In this document: one piece after another, positions 9,959 through 17,021 of the stretch
Layout of the letters: each line of letters starts with the position of its first letter
Position numbering within the stretch: position 1 is the stretch's first letter
Program-made: the position numbers and the translations under genes
Origin: Burkholderia mayonis
Lineage (GTDB): Bacteria > Pseudomonadota > Gammaproteobacteria > Burkholderiales > Burkholderiaceae
NCBI RefSeq assembly: GCF_001523745.2
Contig: NZ_CP013387.1
Location: forward strand, 1,798,001-1,862,000
Reading direction: 5' to 3'
Length of the DNA: 64,000 bases
The notes under the pieces: model-generated
Told to the model about the DNA's origin: nothing
Databases searched by the model: none
The model's input: only the letters and a program-made list of their open reading frames with translations

Positions 9959-10465
9959 GGCGGGCTTCGGCGGAGGGACAGTTGACGTAAGTGTAACAAT
10001 GGAACGCGCGATGCCGGCAGGAAGCCCTGTTCGGAGAGAGGGCTCGGCGGGATCGGATGAATGCGCCGGCGGCGCACAGCGTGGCGCAGCTTGGCACGAC
10101 GCCGTCGTCGGACACGCGGCAGCGGGAACCGCATCTTTCAGCAGCCGAATTCGCCCTCGCCCCGCCCGAATCTCGCGATTCGGCACATTTCCCCAGTCGA
10201 GCTCCGCAATTCGGCATACGCTGCGGTCCGCCCCGGTCAATTCAGCATCGCTGCGACGCGGTCTGCGCTTAAGCTGATCGCACGCCGAACGATGTCCGGC
10301 GCGACACGCGGCCGGCCCCCCGGCAGCGCGCGCGAATCCGCGACGCTTGACGCTGGCCGCACTGCCGCCGTCGTCATCGGCATCGAATGCCGGCGCGTCG
10401 ACATTCATCATGTCGGCCGGCCGAATCACGCGTCACATCGCCCAACCCATCGAGCCCGACCCACC
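9959..10465. other. Intergenic region between divergent genes
   Basis: About 500 bp between the 2-hydroxyacid dehydrogenase (minus) and the HAD gene (plus). No gene is supported. It presumably carries both promoters; I see no clear operator or hairpin. Confidence 0.4.
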
Positions 10466-11164
10466 ATGAGCCTCACCCGATTCAAAGTTCTGACCTTCGA
10501 CGTCGTCGGCACGTTGATCGACTTCGAGCGCGGCATGCTCGACTACGTTCACGACGCCGCGCCCGACGCGCGAATCACCGACGAGGATTTCCTGCGTGCC
10601 TACCGCATCGCCCGCAAGGACGCGAACGCGACCTGGTATCCCGACGACCTCGTCCGATGCTGGCATGCGGTCGCGCCCGCGCTCGGCCTGCCCGACGACG
10701 ATGCGATCGCCCGAGGTTTTCGCGACTCGGTCGCGCGCTGGCCCGCCTTCGACGATTCGGTCGATGCGCTGAAGCGCCTGCGCAAGCATTTCAAGCTGGT
10801 GACGATGACGAATGCGCAGCAGTGGGCGCTCGAGCATTTCTCCGCGACGCTCGATCACCCGTTCGACCTCGAACTGAGCTGCGACGACGCGCTATGCGAA
10901 AAACCCGATCCGCGCTACTTCGCGTATGCGCGCGGCCGTTTCGAAGGCGCGTGGGGCTACCGGCAGGAAGACAACCTGCACGTCGCGCAGAGCCAGTATC
11001 ACGACATCGGCGTATCGATGGGGCTCGGCATCGCGACTTGCTGGATCGAGCGCCGCCATGCGCAGCAAGGCTCGGGCGGCACGATCGAATCCGAGATCTC
11101 CCGCCCCGACCATCACTTCCGTTCGCTTGCGGAACTCGCGGACGCGGTCGACGCCGGCCGTTGA
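10466..11164 (+). CDS. HAD-superfamily hydrolase, haloacid dehalogenase type II-like
   Basis: 232 aa. The N-terminal nucleophile motif LTFDVVGTLID is the D-x-x-G-T form seen in L-2-haloacid dehalogenases rather than the DxDxT of phosphatases. TMTNAQQWAL holds the motif-II Thr/Asn, and CEKPDPRYF holds the motif-III Lys. The region QSQYHDIGVSMGLGIATCWIER is the motif-IV area. The open frame extends upstream, but MSLTRFKVLTFD fits a normal family start. The small cupin gene follows 65 bp downstream on the same strand. The physiological substrate is unknown and need not be a haloacid. Confidence 0.85.
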   Translation: MSLTRFKVLTFDVVGTLIDFERGMLDYVHDAAPDARITDEDFLRAYRIARKDANATWYPDDLVRCWHAVAPALGLPDDDAIARGFRDSVARWPAFDDSVDALKRLRKHFKLVTMTNAQQWALEHFSATLDHPFDLELSCDDALCEKPDPRYFAYARGRFEGAWGYRQEDNLHVAQSQYHDIGVSMGLGIATCWIERRHAQQGSGGTIESEISRPDHHFRSLAELADAVDAGR

Positions 11165-11229
11165 CCGGCGCGCCGCGCGCAGCGTTCCTTTCAATGTCCA
11201 ATCAGCACGAACAGTACGGAACAAGTCCG

Positions 11230-11580
11230 ATGTCCATCACCGTCATTTCTCAATCCGTCGACGCCGCCGGCCTCGAGGACGCCGGCGCGGTCGCCCGCCC
11301 GCTCGGCGCGACCGTCGTGCATACCCGCTGTCTCGACGTTCCGCTCGAAGGCGCGGGAGACAACCAGGCCGGGCTGTGGGAATGCTCGCCGGGCCGCTTC
11401 GAGCGGCAACTCGCGAACGCCGAGGTGATGCACATCCTGTCGGGCGCGTGCACGTTCACGCCTGCGGGCGGCGAGCCGGTCGAGATCCGCGCGGGCGACA
11501 CGCTGTTCTTCCCCGCCGATACCGTCGGCGTATGGCAAATACGCGAGACGCTGCGCAAGGTCTACGTCGTGATGGCGTGA
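11230..11580 (+). CDS. Small cupin-domain protein (DUF861/cupin_3 type)
   Basis: 116 aa single-domain beta-barrel. HILSGACTFTPAGGEPVEIRAGDTLFFPADTVGVW is the conserved second half of the cupin_3 fold: Gly-rich turn, then xGDxxFFPxxxxGxW. GLWECSPGRFE is typical of the DUF861 group. These proteins act as small oxygen- or metal-dependent enzymes or as sensors; no specific reaction can be assigned. An upstream in-frame ATG at 11194 exists, but it has no ribosome site. CGGAA about 9 bases before 11230 favours the shorter form. Probably cotranscribed with the HAD gene. Confidence 0.8.
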   Translation: MSITVISQSVDAAGLEDAGAVARPLGATVVHTRCLDVPLEGAGDNQAGLWECSPGRFERQLANAEVMHILSGACTFTPAGGEPVEIRAGDTLFFPADTVGVWQIRETLRKVYVVMA

Positions 11581-11608
11581 CCGCCTCGGTCCACGGGCGG
11601 CCGCTGCG

Positions 11609-11869
11609 TCACGCGTCCTCGGGCGGATGCGCTTCGAGCCACGCGACGATTTGCTGCTCGGCTTGCAGCGGCGTCACGGTTTCGCCCACCGCGAGCACTT
11701 CATATTTGTAAGGATCGGAGCCGTCGAAGTTGTCCGGCTCCGGCTGCGAAATCGTCCAGCGCCAGTCGATCCGGTCGGCGATCGGCGACGGCGCACCTTC
11801 GATGCTGCAACGGCATCCATCGATTTCCGCGACAAACCCGGTGGCGGTCGGTTCAAAACTCGCAAACAC
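11609..11869 (-). CDS. Small conserved hypothetical protein
   Basis: 86 aa with a GTG start at 11869, chosen because GGGAG sits 5 bases upstream. A longer TTG-started form to 11896 lacks a ribosome site. The product is acidic and Trp-containing (RIDWRWTISQPEPDNFDG, VAWLEAHPPEDA) with no signal peptide or membrane segment. I do not recognise a family. It is convergent with the cupin gene, with 28 bp between the stops. Confidence 0.6.
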   Translation of the reverse strand: MFASFEPTATGFVAEIDGCRCSIEGAPSPIADRIDWRWTISQPEPDNFDGSDPYKYEVLAVGETVTPLQAEQQIVAWLEAHPPEDA

Positions 11870-11970
11870 GGCGACTCCCGTCGATGTACGCCGCAACGCG
11901 GCAGGGTGGCGAGTATCTCACGACCGCGCCACCCGCTCCGCCGCGCCAGGCCCGTTACACATTGTCACGC

Positions 11971-11984
11971 ATCGTTGCAACGAT
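11971..11984. promoter_or_regulatory. 14-bp perfect palindrome ATCGTTGCAACGAT
   Basis: Self-complementary over all 14 bases with core GTTGCAAC. It lies about 160 bp upstream of the DUF3761-type gene. A second palindrome with the same core is centred exactly 105 bp away. Candidate operator; the regulator is unknown. Confidence 0.4.
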
Positions 11985-12040
11985 ACGAGGCTATCCGCGA
12001 TTCGCTGGTCAACCGGTTGCGCGGCCCGGGAGTTATTGAC

Positions 12041-12070
12041 AGTACTGACGCATGCTTCCGCGTCAGTACT
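12041..12070. promoter_or_regulatory. Perfect 11-bp inverted repeat between the two palindromes
   Basis: AGTACTGACGC at 12041-12051 is exactly repeated in reverse complement at 12060-12070 around an 8-nt loop. It may be another operator, or an RNA hairpin in the leader of the gene at 12145. Confidence 0.45.
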
Positions 12071-12075
12071 TCACG

Positions 12076-12089
12076 CGTGTTGCAACACG
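12076..12089. promoter_or_regulatory. 14-bp perfect palindrome CGTGTTGCAACACG
   Basis: Second GTTGCAAC-core palindrome, 56 bp upstream of the ATG at 12145. The centre-to-centre distance to the first is 105 bp, close to ten helical turns. Confidence 0.4.
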
Positions 12090-12144
12090 AGCGCGCAAGG
12101 TCACGCAAGCGCATATGCGCCAACCCGGATAATCAGGAGTTGAA

Positions 12145-12600
12145 ATGAAAAAGACCGCCATTCTCTCGGCACTCGCCGCCGGCTTGTGCATCTCGATCAG
12201 CAGTTTTGCACAAGCGCCGGCAAGCGCGCCCGCCGGCACGACCGGTCTTTGCAAAGACGGCTCGTTCTATTCCGGCGCATCGAAGAAAGGAGCATGCTCG
12301 GGCCACAAGGGCTTGAAGACCTGGTACGGCGCATCGAAGGCCGCAGCAGCGAGCGGCACGCCGATGGCTGCCGCGCCCGTCGCGGCGGCATCGGGCGCGC
12401 TTGCCCCGTCGGGTATGGCGGCAGCGAAAAGTTCGGCACCGGCCGGCGCTCCGGGCCAAGTGTGGGCAAATACCGGCACGAAGGTCTATCACTGCCCGAG
12501 CGACAAGCAATACGGCAAGACCAAGCAAGGAGCATACATGTCGGAATCCGAAGCGAAGGCGAAGGGCTTCCGCCCGTCGCACGGCAGGACCTGCTCGTAA
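12145..12600 (+). CDS. Exported DUF3761-type protein
   Basis: 151 aa with a clear Sec signal peptide (MKKTAILSALAAGLCISISSFAQA, cleavage after about residue 24), so it acts in the periplasm or outside. The mature N terminus has the DUF3761-like cysteine motif LCKDGSFYSGASKKGACSGH followed by GLKTWYG. An Ala/Ser/Pro linker joins it to a C-terminal piece with two further cysteines (VYHCPSDKQYGKTKQGAYMS ... HGRTCS). AGGAG before the ATG supports the start. Function is unknown; the four conserved cysteines suggest disulfides or metal binding. The upstream region has two matched palindromes and an inverted repeat, unusual for such a small gene. Confidence 0.8.
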   Translation: MKKTAILSALAAGLCISISSFAQAPASAPAGTTGLCKDGSFYSGASKKGACSGHKGLKTWYGASKAAAASGTPMAAAPVAAASGALAPSGMAAAKSSAPAGAPGQVWANTGTKVYHCPSDKQYGKTKQGAYMSESEAKAKGFRPSHGRTCS

Positions 12601-12625
12601 CGTCGCGCGGCATCATCGCGCGACG
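12601..12625 (+). terminator. Perfect 9-bp hairpin right after the DUF3761-type gene
   Basis: CGTCGCGCG at 12601-12609 pairs with CGCGCGACG at 12617-12625 over a 7-nt loop, starting at the first base after the TAA. No U-run follows, so termination would be non-canonical. Confidence 0.45.
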
Positions 12626-12836
12626 AAATCCGGGGTGGCCTCATGCGCCCGCCCGGGCGTCAGCGGAAGCCTTTCCGCGAGCGCCCGGCGCGCGGCGTCG
12701 GATTCGACGCATTGTAAATCGGCGCAGAACGCGCAAGTCGATGTGCGTCGCCACGCAACATCGCAATGCGAACCGTATCGCATTCTGCCGGTTCGCTCGC
12801 CCGCGCGTCGCGCACCCTTGCGCGACGCGTCGATAC

Positions 12837-13052
12837 TCAGCCGCACGTATCGATCCAGTTGCGCGCCCAGCAGCTCGAGTAGTGAACCGCCTCTTCCTCG
12901 GTGGAAAAATAGTCGAGCCCATAGAAGCGATAAAGCGCCTCTTCAGCGTGTGCCGGCGATTTTTCGAGCAACAGGTTGGATGAAAAATAGCCGTCGGACA
13001 GACGGTGCGCGAAAGATTGAACCGCGTAACCGCGGTAAGTCATAGAAGTCAT
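12837..13052 (-). CDS. 71-aa conserved small protein, paralogue of the one at 48133
   Basis: Short soluble protein: YRGYAVQSFAHRLSDGYFSS near the N terminus and VHYSSCWARNWIDTCG at the C terminus. It aligns along its whole length with the 71-aa product at 48133-48348 (YKGYEV / FAANL / DYFSTEEEA vs DFFFDEEHA / WARNWIDTC vs WGRIWVDAHC). That alignment supports the ATG at 13052; ATGs at 13058 and 13043 are alternatives, and no ribosome site decides between them. The pattern of Tyr/Phe/Trp and a C-terminal Trp-Ile/Val-Asp suggests a compact beta fold. Function is unknown. It lies beside the cold-shock gene on the same strand. Confidence 0.65.
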   Translation of the reverse strand: MTSMTYRGYAVQSFAHRLSDGYFSSNLLLEKSPAHAEEALYRFYGLDYFSTEEEAVHYSSCWARNWIDTCG

Positions 13053-13177
13053 TTGCATTGTAATTTTAGTAGTCGAACGTGAATTCCGCCGATCTCTGGC
13101 GGCACGATTTCGTTCGCGGGACGGTGCGGACGCAGGCAAGTGGGCGAGCGTCGCCTTGGGAGGGGAGATCGATGCGC

Positions 13178-13200
13178 GGCCGGTTTCATGAAATCCGGCC
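13178..13200 (-). terminator. Inverted repeat downstream of the cold-shock gene
   Basis: GGCCGGTTTC and GAAATCCGGCC form a stem with a one-base bulge around a 2-nt AT loop. It lies 43 bp past the stop of the minus-strand cold-shock gene. There is no U-tract, so confidence is low. Confidence 0.3.
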
Positions 13201-13242
13201 CATAGCCCCAATGCGCGTTTGCGGCATCGGGCGTATAAAGCG

Positions 13243-13452
13243 TTACAGCTTACAGCCCTTGATGTTGGCTGCCTGAAGGCCCTTCGGGCCTCGCTTCGTC
13301 TGGAAGCTCACCTTCTGATTCTCGGCCAGCGTCTTGAACCCTTCGCCCCTGATTTCGGAGAAGTGCGCGAACAGGTCGTCGCCCCCCGAATCCGGCGAAA
13401 TGAAGCCAAAGCCCTTGCTGTCGTTGAACCACTTGACGGTACCGGTATCCAT
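13243..13452 (-). CDS. cspA: Cold-shock domain protein
   Basis: 69 aa, standard CspA size. A single-stranded nucleic acid binding OB fold that melts RNA structure. RNP1 is KGFGFI (residues 13-18), preceded by [12 protein letters not shown]2 is DLFAHF. The end ([17 protein letters not shown]) is typical of the family. The ATG at 13452 has AGGGA 5 bases upstream. It is divergent from the S21 gene about 650 bp away, so two RNA/translation genes face outward from this interval. Burkholderia carries several csp paralogues, and which one this is cannot be told from the sequence alone. Confidence 0.95.
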   Translation of the reverse strand: MDTGTVKWFNDSKGFGFISPDSGGDDLFAHFSEIRGEGFKTLAENQKVSFQTKRGPKGLQAANIKGCKL

Positions 13453-14108
13453 AAGAATCCCTAAAAAAGTTGATACGCTCCTGCCCCGCCGCAGGTATGG
13501 GGAAGCATCAAGGAGCGAGGGGACAACGAATTCCGCGCGAGTGGCGGCAAAGTGATGAACAGCAATCGGACTTCTTGAGGGCTTCTGCCGCGGCCATACG
13601 CGGCACGAAGCACTCGGTCAAGCCATTTCTGAAAATAATCGGAACGCGCGCTTTCGATGCATCCCCGCGCCGCTCGCTAACGCGTGGTGCTCGCATCGAG
13701 CGCATCATGTGCATCGCCGCGCGATTCGGCCCGTCGCCAAAAATGAATCGTGCTTCACGTTGATTCACGTGTATAGTGGCACCGTCGTATCTTCGGGCTT
13801 CCGTGCTCCAGATGCGCCACAACTGACTGCATCGCGTGCGTTCGGCTTCGAGGCCATCGCGCGCCCGCGGTCGCCGCGTCGCTCCGCGACGCGTGCCAAT
13901 GCACACGCTGCACTCGACATGCAGCAACCCGTGTCGGCCGACATTTCCGCCACGCTGCGTTCCACGCGTCAACCAGCCGACGTTCGCCGACGGAAGGAAG
14001 CAAGCGCATCCGTCGTCGCCCTCCCCAAGGCCTACGCGCTACTGGCGAGCCGCGAATGCGCGTGATCGCGCCGACGCCCCATCGCCCAGGCCCCAACCAA
14101 GGACCAAT
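13453..14108. other. Intergenic region between cspA and rpsU-like gene
   Basis: About 650 bp without a credible gene. Its open frames are arginine/alanine-rich shadows. It should hold the cspA promoter and long 5' leader, and the S21 gene promoter. Confidence 0.4.
14099..14103 (+). promoter_or_regulatory. Ribosome binding site deciding the TTG start of the S21 gene
   Basis: AAGGA with a 5-base spacing to TTG at 14109. No ATG or GTG in the correct position exists, so this site fixes the start. Confidence 0.7.
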
Positions 14109-14321
14109 TTGACCACGATCATCCTCAATCCAAACGAACCGGTAGAAGTCGCACTGCGGCGCTTCCGTCGCACGATCGAAAGAACCGGCCTGATCAAGGA
14201 GCTTCGCGCGCGGACGAGCTATGAGAAGCCCACCACCGAGCGCAAGCGGAAGAAGGCTTCCGCCGTCGCGAGACTGCGCAAGCAAATTCGCCGATCGATG
14301 CCGCCGAAGAAGATGTATTGA
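14109..14321 (+). CDS. rpsU: 30S ribosomal protein S21 paralogue, TTG start
   Basis: 70 aa. With TTG read as Met it begins [19 protein letters not shown], then [37 protein letters not shown], ending RSMPPKKMY. This is the full S21 pattern: N-terminal Asn-Glu-Pro-x-Glu-x-Ala-Leu-Arg-Arg-Phe, then a long basic helix. S21 binds the 30S platform near the anti-Shine-Dalgarno region and affects initiation. No ATG lies near the true start. The gene is monocistronic and not next to dnaG/rpoD as the classic rpsU is, so it is probably an accessory copy. It lies across from a cold-shock gene. Confidence 0.93.
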   Translation: MTTIILNPNEPVEVALRRFRRTIERTGLIKELRARTSYEKPTTERKRKKASAVARLRKQIRRSMPPKKMY

Positions 14322-15298
14322 ACATCGGCGTCCGGGCCAGGCCGGCGCGGGCGCGCCGCCAGGCGCGTCACGCTCGAAGAGCGTCCATTTCGCGCGCGGG
14401 CCGGGCTACCGACGTCACCGCGACGCCACCTCGCAACGGCCTCGGCCCTCGGCGATGTCGTTCGCATACATGCGATCTCGTCACGCCACTCATGCGTTGT
14501 TCGATACGACGGTTCGATCGCCGCTGGCGATGCCGCATCATTACTGCAACGGACGGGCGGCGCGGAATGACTTCCGCCACGCTCCGCACGCGCTCAGGCG
14601 CTCAGGCGCTCAGGCGCTCAGGCGCTCAGGCGCTCAGATGGTCGATGAACAAACTGTCGACCGCTCATTCACCACTCATCGGCCACGCACGACGGCGCGC
14701 ATCCATCGCATGCCGCATTCGACGTGCACGCGCAATGCGCGTCCGCCGTCCTCGATGCTCGACGCATGCACATGTCGGCGCCGCTGCCCAATATCGGCCA
14801 AAGCCATGCGCTGACATCGGCATTGGCCATTAGCCTCGCTCGCATCATCCCGCCGCACAACCGCGTGAATGCCGTCAATTCCGAGCGGCGCCACTCATCA
14901 TGCGTCTCCGCATTCCGACGACGCCGTCCTGTGGTCAGTCGAATCTACTCGCACGGGCGGCCATTCGAGGAGATCGTGCCCGGATCGGGCTCGAACAGGA
15001 CCGCGCGCGACTGTTGCAAATAATCGGTCGACATTTCCGCCAGAGAGCGGATCATGGTTGAATCGTATAGGGTGCGCATCCACCCCTGCGCATCATGAAC
15101 GCTTCGGCGCGGCAATCCGGATTGCCCAAGCGGCACCGACACCGCGCTCACCCGATCCAAGCCTTCGAGCTGACCGGTGAGTCCCCCTTTACGATAGACG
15201 GCGATGCGCAGCGCATCAGCCGCAGACGACGTTGCGTTCACGCCCAGCCGCTCGAACGACCGACTCAAAGAGGGCCGAGCGATGTCTCGGCAGTTGTG
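14322..15298. other. Long non-coding stretch containing an octanucleotide repeat
   Basis: Nearly 1 kb without a supported gene; open frames here are interrupted by, or depend on, the 8-bp repeat at 14590-14637. Composition is more mixed than the flanking genes. Confidence 0.45.
14590..14637. repeat. 6 perfect tandem copies of GCGCTCAG (8 bp)
   Basis: 48 bp of exact 8-bp units in non-coding DNA. The unit length is not a multiple of three, so it is unlikely to be translated. Likely variable between strains, as other short repeats of the B. pseudomallei group are. Confidence 0.95.
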
Positions 15299-15508
15299 AT
15301 GAATCGAGATGACGTACTGAATCTGGTGTACCAGAATGAAATCGTTCAGGCCGACAGCAAGCGCCTGAACGAAACCGACATCAACCTGGAATGCAATCAG
15401 CGCGAATTTCTGATGTTCGCTGCGCTTCGCGAGCTGTTGCGTGCGAACGGGTACTCGGAATTCGAGGCGGACGAGATGGCGAGCGATGTAATGTACCAAC
15501 TCAGATGA
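15299..15508 (+). CDS. Small hypothetical protein (69 aa)
   Basis: MNRDDVLNLVYQNEIVQADS at the N terminus, then NQREFLMFAALRELLRANGY and FEADEMASDVMYQL at the C terminus. It is acidic, helical and rich in non-repetitive residues, unlike the Arg-rich shadow frames around it. No ribosome site is obvious before the ATG at 15299; a GTG directly before it is an alternative. No family recognised. Its size and helical character would fit a small regulatory or structural protein. Confidence 0.5.
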   Translation: MNRDDVLNLVYQNEIVQADSKRLNETDINLECNQREFLMFAALRELLRANGYSEFEADEMASDVMYQLR

Positions 15509-15688
15509 CCGCATGCGCGTTCCCCGGAACCCACGACTCGCGCGCCATGTGCCGACGCGATCGACATTGTGCTCGAAACCGCTTCCGGGATCGAGGCCAA
15601 TTGAAAACCACGCCGCGTCAAGCCGGCGATCCCGAACCGGATCGCCGGCCGGGCGCCTCCGACAAACGCCGACAACCCGACCGCCATC

Positions 15689-15859
15689 ATGAAGAATCGA
15701 CTCGATAAAACGTTCGGACGTACGCCCAGCCGCTTCGAAACGTTGCAACAAGATCGCTTGCGCACGCTGAAACTTGCAGACGAAGCACGCGCGCTGCAAC
15801 GGGACAAAGAGTATCGCCTGATCGATCCATCGGCGGAAAAATGGCGCTACAAGCCGTGA
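15689..15859 (+). CDS. Small charged hypothetical protein (56 aa)
   Basis: MKNRLDKTFGRTPSRFETLQ at the start, LRTLKLADEARALQRDKEYR in the middle, ending DPSAEKWRYKP. It is strongly charged and probably all-helical; the amino-acid balance looks coding rather than random. No ribosome site is visible before the ATG. It lies just before the convergent folB-like gene. No family recognised. Confidence 0.45.
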   Translation: MKNRLDKTFGRTPSRFETLQQDRLRTLKLADEARALQRDKEYRLIDPSAEKWRYKP

Positions 15860-15927
15860 GCCGCGCGTTCCTTCAAACGGGATATCCGTCGGATGCCTGA
15901 AGAAATTCCAGCTTGCGAGACAATGCG

Positions 15928-16386
15928 TCAAGCCGCCCGCACTCCGTGGTGTCGCGCGACCGTGCCGCTCCACGTCAGATAATCCGCCCGCGTCCAATCC
16001 AGCTCGACGCCCACCCGCTTCGTTCCCGGTCGAATCTTCGGCTTGTGCGCGGCGATCGTCAGCGTCTCCAGCGCCGGCCATTCCCGAAACGACAGCACCG
16101 CAATTTCCGCGACGAGGGTTTCCAACAGCCTCGTATGCGGCTTCGCCGCGAGGTACGCCGCGATTTTCGCGCAGTATCCGTCGTAATCGATCCAGCCGCC
16201 TTCCTCGCTCGGCGCGCATCGATAGCCGAGCCGCGCATCGATCACGATCGGCTGCGGCGCGTCATGCTCGTGCGGATGAATGCCGATGCGCGCCGGCACC
16301 TCCAATCCGTCGACGAAAATGCTCCAGCCGCGCCCGCTCAGGCGCGGCGCATCGAGCGAGACGAACGGCTCGTCGACGGGCTTCAT
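15928..16386 (-). CDS. Dihydroneopterin aldolase-like protein (FolB family) in the sarcosine oxidase operon
   Basis: 152 aa. FolB cleaves 7,8-dihydroneopterin to hydroxymethyl-dihydropterin in folate synthesis. Family features: IFVDGLEVPARIGIHPHE (the first strand and active-site Glu region), IDARLGYRC, then HTRLLETLVAEIA, the helix before the final strands, and ETLTIAAHKPKI with the conserved Lys-Pro. There is an N-terminal extension of about 20 residues. Its ATG shares one base with the soxG stop (TGATG), so it is translationally coupled as the last gene of the operon. Sarcosine oxidase transfers a one-carbon unit to tetrahydrofolate, so a folate-related partner makes sense. Whether it is the main FolB or a specialised paralogue is unknown. 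Confidence 0.85.
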   Translation of the reverse strand: MKPVDEPFVSLDAPRLSGRGWSIFVDGLEVPARIGIHPHEHDAPQPIVIDARLGYRCAPSEEGGWIDYDGYCAKIAAYLAAKPHTRLLETLVAEIAVLSFREWPALETLTIAAHKPKIRPGTKRVGVELDWTRADYLTWSGTVARHHGVRAA

Positions 16387-17021
16387 CAGACGAGCGGCGC
16401 CGCCGCGTCGAGCATGATGCGGCTGAAGTAATCGGCGAAGCTGCGGCGCACGACGATGTCGAACGTATCGCCGCCCATCGGCACGAGCGCGATCGACGCC
16501 TTGAAGTAATGACTCTGCGCACACTGTCCGACGCCGAACATGCGCGGATGCAGATCGAGCGGGCAGCCGCGCGCGAGCACGTCGCGCGCGCGTTCGCCGC
16601 TCACTTCGACGACCGTGTAGCCGCTGCCGACGTCGACGGCCGCCGCATACATCCCCTGCACCGCCTCCGCAAGCTTCGCTTCGAGCGCGCCCGCCGCGAC
16701 CGCGCCGTTCGAGCGCACGAGCCATTCGTCGGGGCCGAGCCACAGCACGTCGTAGTCCGCGCTGCGCGCGACCGTATTCGGCTTCATGGGCGGCCGGCAG
16801 CCGACCACCTGCTCGAATGCGCGCACGAACGCGGGATCGTTCGGCTCGCCGCGCACGTTCACGAGATCGAGGAACGGCCGCTCGCGGAACCGGAATTTCT
16901 TCGATGCGCGCGCGTCGTGCGCCTTCAACGCGTCGCCCGCGCCGACGAGCGGCGATTCGAGCCGTGCGCCGTCCTGCGCGCGCGCCGCCACCGAAGCTTC
17001 ATTTCTCGTTTCATTCCACAT
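16386..17021 (-). CDS. soxG: Sarcosine oxidase gamma subunit
   Basis: 211 aa, normal for SoxG, the small subunit of heterotetrameric sarcosine oxidase, related to the aminomethyltransferase fold. Visible features: LGPDEWLV, VVEVSGERARDVLARGCPLD and the C-terminal RRSFADYFSRIML, all typical of SoxG. Its start overlaps the end of soxA by 11 bases, and its stop overlaps the folB-like ATG. The gene order B-D-A-G is the standard one. The product assembles with SoxA, SoxB and SoxD in the cytoplasm. Confidence 0.93.
   Translation of the reverse strand: MWNETRNEASVAARAQDGARLESPLVGAGDALKAHDARASKKFRFRERPFLDLVNVRGEPNDPAFVRAFEQVVGCRPPMKPNTVARSADYDVLWLGPDEWLVRSNGAVAAGALEAKLAEAVQGMYAAAVDVGSGYTVVEVSGERARDVLARGCPLDLHPRMFGVGQCAQSHYFKASIALVPMGGDTFDIVVRRSFADYFSRIMLDAAAPLV

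Noticed and set aside
13508..14285. Minus-strand frames between cspA and the S21 gene
   Set aside because: No motifs, Arg/Gly/Ala composition, and one overlaps the confirmed S21 gene.
14945..16219. 424-codon minus-strand frame covering the small genes and part of the folB-like gene
   Set aside because: It runs in a different frame through a clear FolB domain; composition is Arg/Gly noise.
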